Below, in pieces: positions 1 to 5,827 of a stretch of DNA of 5,827 nt. The notes beneath the pieces were generated by a model, which had not been told where the DNA came from, ran no database searches, and saw only the letters and a list, made by a program, of their open reading frames with translations. A program made the translations under genes and the position numbers. The stretch comes from an uncultured Lactobacillus sp. (GTDB taxonomy: Bacteria > Bacillota > Bacilli > Lactobacillales > Lactobacillaceae). The stretch covers positions 1 through 5,827 of the forward strand of contig CAMJXI010000073.1 in the NCBI GenBank assembly GCA_946409675.1, given 5' to 3'. The first letter of the stretch is position 1. Every line of letters begins with the position of its first letter.

Positions 1-4
1 ATTG

Positions 5-38
5 GTGACTGGAGTTCAGACGTGTGCTCTTCCGATCT
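5..38. other. Illumina TruSeq read-2 adapter (sequencing artefact)
   Basis: This 34-base stretch, starting GTGACTGGAGTTCAGACGTG and ending in CTCTTCCGATCT, matches the standard Illumina TruSeq multiplexing read-2 adapter by recall. It sits at the extreme left end, so the contig was built from untrimmed read ends. Read forwards from position 2 it gives the peptide start MVTGVQTCALPI, and read backwards it gives RKSTRLNSSH. Both are familiar contaminant peptides in predicted bacterial proteins. Bases 1-4 are of unknown origin and should also not be trusted. Genuine genomic sequence begins at about position 39. Confidence 0.97.
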
Positions 39-1357
39 GGTTGATGCATGACCATTGGAGCATCTTCAGGTTGGGCACCGAAGGCAACACCACGTTCGAA
101 GATTCGACCATAAGTACCACCACCGATAATTTGTTCATGACCTTTTTTGCCAGTTTGACGTTCATAAACGGCCAAAAGAGTTTTGACTAATTCGTCGTCA
201 CCACTGACATAGTGAGGTGTTTGGTTGTGACCAAACACGGCTGAAGTCAAGATTTCACCAAGTTTGTCGGTGATAATTTCGTTGATTTCTTCAACGGTGA
301 TTCCTTGGGGGTAACGAACGTTTACAAGGATGCGAGCAGAGTCTGCTGAGTAATCATATACGTCAGGTGCTGCTGAAAGTTCGCCCATCAAGTCATCGTG
401 ATGGTTGATGCCAAGCTTTGAACCATCGAAGTCTTCGTGCAAGAATGAAGCAATTGTCTTCAAGTAGTTCAAATCGCGTCCGGCAAAATCATAGTTACTG
501 AGGAAAGTTCCAAGGAAGGTAGCAGCGTTACGACCAAGACTTGGTTCTGAACCATGAGCACCTTGACCATTCAAGATAACCTTAGCTTCTAAACCGTTAA
601 CTTCAAAAGTACCAGTTAATGTGTTGTCGGCAAGGTATTTGTCGTAATCGGCTTTCATCGTGTCGAGGCTTGAGCCAGAAATTGTGACTGTCGCAGTTTG
701 AGGAACCATGTTAGATGCAAGACCTGATTGGAAACTAAGAAGTTTAGTAGCACCAGTATTTGCAACGCCTTTGAAATCAAGGGCAAAAGTCACAATCCCT
801 TTTTCACCATTAATGATTGGGTATTCAGCATCAGGTGAGAAGACGAAGTCAGGATGTGGTTCTGTTTCGAGGTAACGGTTAATGCCAGTCCAGTCGTTTT
901 CTTCATCAGTCCCAACGATGAAGTGAACTTGTTTGTTTAACTTAACGCCTTGTTCCTTCAAAATCTTAAGTGCGTAGTAAGCTGCGAGAGAAGGTCCTTT
1001 GTCATCAGCAGTACCACGACCATAGAGGTTGCCATCTTTAGCAACAACTTCAAAAGGATCTGTTACCCAGCCATCACCGGCAGGAACTTCGTCCATATGT
1101 CCGATGACACCGAGGATTTCGTCTCCTTGACCAAATTCGACACGACCAGCAAGGTTGTCGATGTTGACGTTCTTGAAACCGTCACGTTCTGCAAGTCCAA
1201 GAAATGCAGCTAATGCTTTTGCAGGTCCTGGTCCCAATGGGTATTCGTCGGTTTTATTGGCAAGGTCACGAGAACTGTCAATTGCAACGAGTGTTTTCAA
1301 GTCGGCAAGAATGTCACCGCGTTTTTCTTCTGCTAATTTTTTATAATCCAAAGTCAT
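39..1357 (-). CDS. pepV: Dipeptidase PepV (M20 family), 3' end missing at contig edge
   Basis: This is a cytoplasmic zinc dipeptidase that splits dipeptides, and some unusual di- or tripeptides, in the last step of peptide use by lactic acid bacteria. Reading leftwards from ATG at 1357 gives 439 uninterrupted codons. The M20 landmarks are visible: GHMDEVPAGDGW with H87 and D89, GRGTADDKGP with D119, GTDEE with E152-E153, SPDAEYP with D176, NMVPQ near 216, GAHGSEP with H268, and MVMHQ with H438. They line up, mostly with a one-residue shift, with the metal ligands and catalytic residues I recall for Lactobacillus delbrueckii PepV. Family members are about 465-470 aa, so roughly 30 C-terminal residues are lost to the contig end, not to mutation. 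AAGGAGG lies 6 bases before the ATG. Codons are strongly biased (GGT, CGT, GAA, AAC), suggesting high expression. The gene follows the GDPD gene after 26 bp and is probably cotranscribed with it. Confidence 0.95.
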
Positions 1358-1363
1358 ATTGGA

Positions 1364-1370
1364 CCTCCTT
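1364..1370 (-). promoter_or_regulatory. Strong ribosome binding site of pepV
   Basis: On the minus strand the sequence reads AAGGAGG, a full match to the anti-Shine-Dalgarno core, six bases before the ATG at 1357. It fixes the pepV start and is the strongest ribosome binding site in the window. Confidence 0.85.
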
Positions 1371-1383
1371 AAAAATTTATTAA

Positions 1384-2769
1384 TTACAGTTTAGCATTTT
1401 TTAATACTGTTAGGGGTCTCGAAATAGTTAAATATTCGGTAAATGATAGTTTTTTGGTGTTGGCCGGAAAAAGTGCATTATCGGCCAAACTGATATTGGT
1501 TAAACGTTTTTTGGTTGGTAAAGCGAAGTAGTCTTTCGTTGCAACGTCTGAGGCGAAGTCCGGTGAAATACCGTGAATCAAGACGTTTTTACTTTGAATC
1601 CAGCCGATTTCGGTCTTGAACCAAGTTTGGGAGCTGTTTGAATTAACTCCTAAAATTTTATATTGTTTTTGCGCTTTTAAGGTGCCCAAAATCGTGTTAG
1701 GTGAAGTTGGGTTGTCGTAGGCCTGTGGGTGACTCTCATCACGCAAGGTAACTATTTTGTTCAAATAGGTGAACGATTCCTCTGGATTCAGGTTGTAGTT
1801 GAAACAATCGGCCAAGACGTATTGAGCACGACCGATTTTATAGTACTTCTTTCCATTAACGATGACCCCAGACGAAATTTTTACCTCTTGTTTTGTCAGA
1901 ATACTCGTTCCCGTTTGCACGTTCAGGTAAGGGTTCTCTTGAATTGGGGTGCTAGTTGAGCCGGTGTACAAGGCGAGGCGGTTGACCTTAAATTCCTTGG
2001 TGCCGCTCTTAGCAATCTTGTACTGGTAACCTGTTGCTGGGTAGTTGGTAACCACGCCGTCAATCGGCAAGTTAACCAACCAGTTCCATTGTTTTGGATC
2101 TTCGTGCATCTGGTCCCAAACAAAAACCTTCTTCTTCAAGTAATGAAGCTGCGTTATTAAAGCAGGTGTAACAATCTTAGACGAGATATTAATCCCATCG
2201 ATGTAGCTCAAGACGTCAAAGTTAATTCGTTTTAAGGAGCCGACGATGAAAATCCGGGGAATCTCGGGCATGAGTTTTTGCATGACCTTGAGACTCTTGT
2301 AGCTAAACGAGTGGACCATTACGCGGTCTTGCATATTGTATTTTTTGATGAGTTCCACCAAAAAGGGTTCCATATTTTTGGGATTATTAGCTTTGGTTTT
2401 CTTCGTTTCAATCAAAAATTTCACTTTAGGGTTCTTCTGGTAGTAGCTAAAAAGCTGGGCGAGCGAATAGACGGGCTCCCCGTTGGCTTGCTTAAGCGTG
2501 TTTAAGTAGCTAAAAAAGTTTTGTGATACAATTGCAGATGTACCAGTAATCCGAGTTAAATCGCGGTCATGGGAAACAACAAGTTGATTATCTTTTGAGA
2601 CATGCAAATCGAGCTCCACGTAGTCTGCGCCATCCGCAAAGGCCGAGTTGAAGCTTTGGGTAGTTTCTTCGGCGTATTTGGTCGGGTTACCCCGATGGCC
2701 GATTACCAAGAAACCTGATTGAAAGATAAAGATCACTAAAAAGAAACTAAGAAAAGCAAATTTACGCAC
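1384..2769 (-). CDS. Exported glycerophosphodiester phosphodiesterase with C-terminal SLAP/SH3-like repeats
   Basis: The GDPD family hydrolyses glycerophosphodiesters to glycerol-3-phosphate and an alcohol; some members act on lipid head groups or teichoic acid-type polymers. In the 461-aa product, residues 4-18 are hydrophobic (signal peptide or N-terminal anchor). A GDPD TIM-barrel follows at about 20-248: HRG at 25-27, E34 in AEET (the usual PENT position), VELDL with E52 and D54, VVSHD with H67, ETK with E121 and K123, HSF at 153-155 and DGVVTNYP near 237-244. H25 and H67 are the expected catalytic pair, so the enzyme looks active. Residues 260-326 (GKKYYKIGRAQYV) and 335-398 (TWFKTEIGWI) resemble SLAP or SH3b wall-binding modules, and a shorter tail runs 411-461. 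The GTG start is supported by AGGTGG seven bases upstream (2777-2782). No LPXTG motif is visible. The substrate is unknown; attachment to the wall is inferred. It leads the operon with pepV. Confidence 0.88.
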   Translation of the reverse strand: MRKFAFLSFFLVIFIFQSGFLVIGHRGNPTKYAEETTQSFNSAFADGADYVELDLHVSKDNQLVVSHDRDLTRITGTSAIVSQNFFSYLNTLKQANGEPVYSLAQLFSYYQKNPKVKFLIETKKTKANNPKNMEPFLVELIKKYNMQDRVMVHSFSYKSLKVMQKLMPEIPRIFIVGSLKRINFDVLSYIDGINISSKIVTPALITQLHYLKKKVFVWDQMHEDPKQWNWLVNLPIDGVVTNYPATGYQYKIAKSGTKEFKVNRLALYTGSTSTPIQENPYLNVQTGTSILTKQEVKISSGVIVNGKKYYKIGRAQYVLADCFNYNLNPEESFTYLNKIVTLRDESHPQAYDNPTSPNTILGTLKAQKQYKILGVNSNSSQTWFKTEIGWIQSKNVLIHGISPDFASDVATKDYFALPTKKRLTNISLADNALFPANTKKLSFTEYLTISRPLTVLKNAKL

Positions 2770-2787
2770 GGAATCACCACCTATAAT
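2761..2787 (+). promoter_or_regulatory. Possible sigma-A promoter for the rightward operon
   Basis: A perfect TATAAT lies at 2782-2787, with TTTACG (four of six consensus bases) at 2761-2766. The 15-bp spacer is shorter than the optimum. A transcript would start near 2794, leaving a leader of about 42 nt before the TTG at 2836. The -35 would sit inside the first codons of the divergent GDPD gene, so transcription of the two sides could interfere. This is sequence-pattern evidence only. Confidence 0.35.
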
Positions 2788-2806
2788 ATTTTACTTTAAC
2801 ATATTT

Positions 2807-2816
2807 ACATTAATGT
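2807..2816. promoter_or_regulatory. 10-bp perfect palindrome, candidate operator
   Basis: ACATTAATGT reads identically on both strands and lies in the 66-bp gap between the divergent genes, about 20 bp downstream of the TATAAT box. A transcription factor dimer could bind here and affect both directions. It is AT-rich and short, and I do not recognise it as a known operator, so chance is a real alternative. Confidence 0.3.
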
Positions 2817-2835
2817 GTAGAATTGGAGAACCATT

Positions 2836-3156
2836 TTGGCAGACAAAGACGACTTCCAAACTTTTGATTTAATTGAAGAAATTACGCGCAATGATGGCAC
2901 GACCTACTACGAAGTAGGAAACATTATGATGAATGGTCGCGCTGAAAAAGCCGCCATCAAAAATTTAATTAAGAGCGTGCGGATTTTGCAACTCAACATT
3001 CCGCGCAGCTCAAGCTTGATTACTTATGAAGCCTATATTAATGAGAACTACAATTTCCCAGGTCCGGACATCGACAAGTGGGAAGAATGGGCGAAGCCCG
3101 CTGGACCAGTTCTTGACGCTTTTGAAATGATTCTGAAAACTAATCACATCGGCTAA
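2836..3156 (+). CDS. Hypothetical protein, 106 aa, first gene of the yunD operon
   Basis: I do not recognise the family. The 106-aa product has no signal peptide, membrane segment or cysteine and should be cytoplasmic. The N-terminus is acidic (ADKDDF). A short strand-like stretch (TTYYEVGNIMM, about 20-30) is followed by a probable amphipathic helix (about 34-49), a strand (VRILQLNI), and a C-terminal part with NENYNFPGPDIDKWEEWAKP and a final helix. No catalytic motif is evident. The start is TTG, supported by GGAGA at 2825-2829. The next in-frame codon upstream is ATT and a TAG lies at 2818-2820, so no longer form is likely. The first ATG would lose about 30 residues. Only 20 bp separate it from yunD, so the two are probably cotranscribed. 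It is a real gene by ribosome binding site, spacing and composition; function unknown. Confidence 0.8.
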   Translation: MADKDDFQTFDLIEEITRNDGTTYYEVGNIMMNGRAEKAAIKNLIKSVRILQLNIPRSSSLITYEAYINENYNFPGPDIDKWEEWAKPAGPVLDAFEMILKTNHIG

Positions 3157-3160
3157 TATT

Positions 3161-3168
3161 AGGAAGAG
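3161..3168 (+). promoter_or_regulatory. Ribosome binding site deciding the yunD start
   Basis: AGGAAGAG lies eight bases before ATG at 3177. A TTG directly upstream at 3174 is also in frame, but the ATG gives better spacing and a stronger start codon, so the protein should begin MEKIRIIHTND. Confidence 0.65.
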
Positions 3169-3176
3169 TTACTTTG

Positions 3177-4544
3177 ATGGAAAAAATTAGGATAATTCAT
3201 ACGAACGATCTTCATTCCCATTTTGAAAATTGGCCCAAAATCAGGCGTTATCTGTTAGCTGCCAAGGATGACCAATCAGTCGACCAGACGCTGACTTTTG
3301 ATTTGGGTGACTTTATGGATCGTAGTCATCCGCTAACCGAGGTGACGGATGGGCAGATTAATATCGACCTGTTGAATCAGATTCACTATGATGCTGTGAC
3401 CATTGGTAACAATGAGGGGATTAGTAATTCAAAAGCAGTCTTGGAGAAACTCTTTGCTCGAGCCAACTTTGATGTTGTGCTTGGCAACTTGTTTGAGCCG
3501 AGTGGGGAATTACCGGATTTTGTCCAACCGTTTAAGATTATTACGACCAACAAGGGGACGAAGATTGGGGTGCTCGGTTTGACCGCTGCATACCCAGTAT
3601 CATACGAGCCCAACGGCTGGAACGTAAAGTTAATTAACGATGTTTTACCAAATCTTTTAAAAGAAATTACGCCAAAAGTCGATTTCGTGATTCTCTTGAG
3701 TCACCTAGGAATCACGATGGACCGTTACTTGGCCAATCACTATCCTGCACTCAACCTGATTATCGGTTCTCACACGCACCATTTGCTTGAAAAAGGGGAA
3801 TTCGATAATCAGTCCGCCCTAGCAGCTGCTGATAAGTGGGGCAGGTTCATCGGAGACATTTCTTTAGAGTTTGATGACCAACACCAAATGAGTAAAATAA
3901 AGATTAAGACTGTGAAAACGGCCGATTTAGACGAAGATACACAAGATGAGGCAGAGATTGAAGGCTACATCGTCCGCGGACAAGACTTGTTGAACGAAGA
4001 ACACGTTGCAATGTTGCCGGAAGAGTTTACTAACAAAAAACTGTTTTTTGACGAATCTTTACACGCCATCGCGGAATTTGTCGGGACTTATCTGGCCATC
4101 TTAAATACCGGTTTGTTTTTGAAACCAATCGGACCTGGTGTCTTGACCAAAAGGGACTTACACCAAGTTTTGCCTCACCCAATGCACGTCGTCTCCTTGA
4201 AGTTAAAAGGACAAGATTTATGTCGGATGATTATGGAAATGGAAAAGAACCGCAACTATTTACGTAATTTTCACGTCAGAGGGATGAGTTTTCGTGGTAA
4301 AATTTTTGGAGAAATCAAATATCGCGGAATCAGTGTCGACCAAGCGAGTCGCACAGTCTATGTGAATGGCCACGAAGTCGACGTCAATCACGTGTACACG
4401 ATTGCAATTCTTGATCACTACGTCTTCATCCCGTACTTCCCAACCATTGAGATCATGGGCGAGAAGGAATTTCTCTTCCCCACCTTCTTTCGAGACGTTG
4501 TCGGAAATTATTTAGCAAAAAAATACCCTATTACAAAGGAATAG
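3177..4544 (+). CDS. yunD: YunD-type bifunctional metallophosphatase/5'-nucleotidase
   Basis: The 455-aa product belongs to the metallophosphoesterase / 5'-nucleotidase superfamily, with two metal ions removing phosphate from nucleotides or related phosphoesters. The N-terminal calcineurin-like domain shows HTNDLHSHFENW (D11, H13), DLGDFMD (D45), TIGNNEG (N78-N79-E80), LLSHLG (H176) and IIGSHTHH (H199, H201). The C-terminal 5'-nucleotidase domain (about 285-425) carries NTGLFL in place of the usual NGG run, then TKRDLHQVLPHPMHV. With no signal peptide it should be cytoplasmic, unlike UshA-type periplasmic or wall-bound nucleotidases. The usual GNHE motif reads GNNE, losing the catalytic-acid histidine; I believe this is typical of the YunD subgroup. 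The ATG is preferred over the adjacent TTG at 3174. It ends 4 bp before yutD. The true substrate is not established by the sequence. Confidence 0.92.
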   Translation: MEKIRIIHTNDLHSHFENWPKIRRYLLAAKDDQSVDQTLTFDLGDFMDRSHPLTEVTDGQINIDLLNQIHYDAVTIGNNEGISNSKAVLEKLFARANFDVVLGNLFEPSGELPDFVQPFKIITTNKGTKIGVLGLTAAYPVSYEPNGWNVKLINDVLPNLLKEITPKVDFVILLSHLGITMDRYLANHYPALNLIIGSHTHHLLEKGEFDNQSALAAADKWGRFIGDISLEFDDQHQMSKIKIKTVKTADLDEDTQDEAEIEGYIVRGQDLLNEEHVAMLPEEFTNKKLFFDESLHAIAEFVGTYLAILNTGLFLKPIGPGVLTKRDLHQVLPHPMHVVSLKLKGQDLCRMIMEMEKNRNYLRNFHVRGMSFRGKIFGEIKYRGISVDQASRTVYVNGHEVDVNHVYTIAILDHYVFIPYFPTIEIMGEKEFLFPTFFRDVVGNYLAKKYPITKE

Positions 4545-4548
4545 AATT

Positions 4549-5046
4549 GTGAAAGAAACTGAACCAATTAAGCAACGACATGCATTAGCCGATGTCGTCC
4601 TCGTTAAATCTGATTTTATTGTGATTAACAAGCACAAGTTTCGGATTTTAGAGAACTACAGGGATGCAGTCAAAATAAGCCTGTTAGAACAAAAGTATGA
4701 CCCGTACTTAGAGAAGTACGATTTTTTGGTGGGCGACTTATCGAGTGAGAAGCTTCGTTTGAAGGGCTTCTACCAGAGCAACTCACCTAAAATTAGCATC
4801 GATAAGAAGTTTGATTCGCTGGAGGATTATTTACTCGAGTTCGTCAATCCGGGTGCACCGTATTTTGTCTTGGAGTCAATTGAGCCCAAGAAAACGCAGA
4901 TCTCAAGCAAGTACAAAAAGCCTTACCGTGAGCATAAAGTTGCAAAGACAAATCTCAAGGGTAAGCAAGTTGATTCCACGTCGACTAAGCAAAAACAAAA
5001 TCATCACACTTTTGTGATTAAAAAGAGGAAGACAAGTGAATCATAA
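4549..5046 (+). CDS. yutD: YutD family protein (DUF1027) with basic C-terminal tail
   Basis: The 165-aa product belongs to the YutD family of small cytoplasmic proteins of unknown function, conserved in Bacilli near yutF. The family signature is clear: YDPYLEKYDFLVGDLSSEKL at 50-69 followed by RLKGFY, then DSLEDYLLEFVNPGAPYFVLE at about 89-109. Bacillus YutD is only about 100 residues, so residues from about 112 onward are an extension. That tail is lysine-rich and low in complexity, probably disordered, and ends HHTFVIKKRK. It would suit nucleic acid or ribosome binding, but this is inference. The start is GTG with AAGGA at 4536-4540, overlapping the end of yunD, so translation is likely coupled. 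The last 11 bases overlap yutF. Confidence 0.88.
   Translation: MKETEPIKQRHALADVVLVKSDFIVINKHKFRILENYRDAVKISLLEQKYDPYLEKYDFLVGDLSSEKLRLKGFYQSNSPKISIDKKFDSLEDYLLEFVNPGAPYFVLESIEPKKTQISSKYKKPYREHKVAKTNLKGKQVDSTSTKQKQNHHTFVIKKRKTSES
5003..5018 (+). repeat. Small inverted repeat before yutF
   Basis: ATCACA and TGTGAT form a 6-bp stem around the loop CTTT, inside the 3' end of yutD and five bases before the yutF ribosome binding site. It is not followed by a T-run, so it is not a terminator. It could modestly affect yutF translation or be chance within codons for HHTFVI. Confidence 0.3.
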
Positions 5047-5812
5047 GGACTACAAAGGATATTTAATCGATTTAGACGGCACCATTTACCGCGGAACAGA
5101 AAGTATTTTAGAGGCAACCAAGTTCATCAAACGCCTCCAGGACGCACAGATTCCGTATTTATTTTTGACCAACAACACGACTAGAACCAGACAAATGGTG
5201 GTCGACAAGTTGGCCGGTCACGGGATTTCAGCGACCATCGACCAAATTTACACACCAAGCCTGGCAACACGGGACTATCTTTTGGCCGAAAATAACGGCA
5301 AACCAACCACGATTTATTTGGTCGGTGAGATTGGACTCTATCAAGCCTTGCTCGAGGCTGGATTTACCCTCGATAACCAACACCCAGATTACGTCATCGT
5401 GGGCTTAGACAGCGATTTAACGTACGACAAGATCAAGAAGGCAACACTCGCAATCAGAAGTGGTAGTAAGTTTATCGGGACAAATGCCGACAAAAACCTG
5501 CCAAACGAAGAGGGACTAGTTCCCGGAGCTGGTTCTGTGATTGCTTTTGTCGAGGCAACTGTCCAGAAGAAGGCCTTTTACATTGGTAAACCAGAGCGCA
5601 TTATCGTCGATATGGCACTCCAAGTTTTGGGCTTACAAAAAGACGATGTGTTAGTAGTTGGGGACAATTACGACACGGATATTAAGGCTGGCATCAATTC
5701 CGAGATGGATAGTTTGTTGGTTTACACGGGTGTTTCGACGAAAGAACAAGTCAAACGCCACAGTATCCAACCAACCTACGAGATTGATTCGCTAGATGAG
5801 TGGGAAGTATGA
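5036..5812 (+). CDS. yutF: HAD-superfamily IIA phosphatase, YutF/NagD type
   Basis: The 258-aa product is a HAD phosphatase that removes phosphate from small metabolites through an aspartyl-phosphate intermediate. All four HAD motifs are present: LIDLDGT with nucleophile D12 and acid/base D14, LFLTNNTT with T45, GKPE with K185, and VVGDNYDTDIKAG with D210 and D215. The region between about 75 and 180 forms the large C2 cap typical of the NagD/PNPase/phosphoglycolate phosphatase group. Length matches the family (about 250-260 aa) and it looks complete and active. The start is GTG with AGAGGAAG at 5024-5031, 11 bp inside yutD, so translation is probably coupled. No signal peptide is seen. The cellular substrate is uncertain: sugar phosphates, nucleotides or damaged metabolites are plausible from relatives, and the nearby YunD fits phosphate salvage. 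Confidence 0.93.
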   Translation: MNHKDYKGYLIDLDGTIYRGTESILEATKFIKRLQDAQIPYLFLTNNTTRTRQMVVDKLAGHGISATIDQIYTPSLATRDYLLAENNGKPTTIYLVGEIGLYQALLEAGFTLDNQHPDYVIVGLDSDLTYDKIKKATLAIRSGSKFIGTNADKNLPNEEGLVPGAGSVIAFVEATVQKKAFYIGKPERIIVDMALQVLGLQKDDVLVVGDNYDTDIKAGINSEMDSLLVYTGVSTKEQVKRHSIQPTYEIDSLDEWEV

Positions 5813-5827
5813 TTGCAAAAACAAACG
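5809..5827 (+). CDS. Start of a further gene, cut by window end
   Basis: ATG at 5809 overlaps the TGA of yutF as ATGA, a common sign of translational coupling. Only six codons are visible (MIAKTN), so the product cannot be identified. GGGAA at 5802-5806 is a ribosome binding site with a very short spacer. From memory of lactobacillus gene order, a TIGR01906-type membrane protein often follows yutF, but nothing here proves it. Confidence 0.45.

Noticed and set aside
2..190. Small forward reading frame beginning MVTGVQTCALPI
   Set aside because: Its first 12 residues come from the adapter and the remainder runs antisense to conserved pepV sequence.
950..1346. Two forward reading frames of 87 and 63 aa
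   Set aside because: They are antisense to pepV codons carrying conserved M20 motifs and lack ribosome binding sites and recognisable content.
1358..1383. Terminator or separate promoter in the gap between the GDPD gene and pepV
   Set aside because: The 26-bp gap contains only AT-rich sequence and the ribosome binding site; no stem-loop or paired -35/-10 boxes are visible.
1729..2505. Forward (1729-1959, 2278-2505) and reverse (1923-2123) frames inside the GDPD gene
   Set aside because: They lie within the coherent 461-codon GDPD gene and have no supporting signals.
3386..3613. Reverse frame of 75 aa within yunD
   Set aside because: It is antisense to conserved metallophosphoesterase motifs and has no independent support.
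4811..5017. Forward frame of 68 aa within yutD
   Set aside because: It is an out-of-frame shadow; the YutD frame carries the conserved family sequence.
5003..5035. Hairpin as a rho-independent terminator between yutD and yutF
   Set aside because: The stem has only 6 bp and no following T-run, and the next gene overlaps, so termination here is unlikely.

Overview
The window looks like one short assembly contig (about 5.8 kb, moderately AT-rich) from a Gram-positive lactic acid bacterium, most likely a member of the Lactobacillaceae. The grounds are a PepV-type dipeptidase, a surface glycerophosphodiesterase with SLAP/SH3-like repeats, the Firmicutes gene set yunD-yutD-yutF, purine-rich Shine-Dalgarno sites and frequent GTG/TTG starts. 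The left end is not genomic: positions 5-38 match an Illumina TruSeq read-2 adapter, so real sequence starts near position 39.

Left arm, minus strand (about 39-2769): two genes read leftwards and 26 bp apart look like one operon. The first is a secreted or membrane-anchored glycerophosphodiester phosphodiesterase with C-terminal surface modules (1384-2769, GTG start). The second is pepV, a cytoplasmic M20 dipeptidase (start at 1357). pepV has a strong ribosome binding site and highly biased codons. It runs off the contig after codon 439, just past its last metal-binding histidine, and then reads in frame into adapter.

Centre: a 66-bp AT-rich divergent intergenic region (2770-2835) holds a perfect TATAAT box, a 10-bp palindrome ACATTAATGT and the ribosome binding sites of both flanking genes.

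Right arm, plus strand (2836-5827): a compact, probably cotranscribed run of a 106-aa protein of unknown function (TTG start), the YunD-type metallophosphoesterase/5'-nucleotidase, a YutD-family protein with a basic C-terminal tail, and the YutF/NagD-type HAD phosphatase. The start of a fifth gene overlaps the end of yutF by 4 bp (ATGA). Gaps are 20 bp and 4 bp, then overlaps of 11 bp and 4 bp, so translational coupling is likely. Two genes are phosphatases of nucleotides or small phosphorylated metabolites, which suggests a housekeeping phosphate-salvage or metabolite clean-up role; this is inference.

I found no RNA gene, CRISPR array, insertion sequence, phage module or convincing terminator. 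Most of the window is ordinary core-genome sequence and I see no clear new system. The points worth a second look are the adapter chimera, the GDPD-SLAP fusion, the unknown gene heading the yunD operon, and the palindrome between the two operons.
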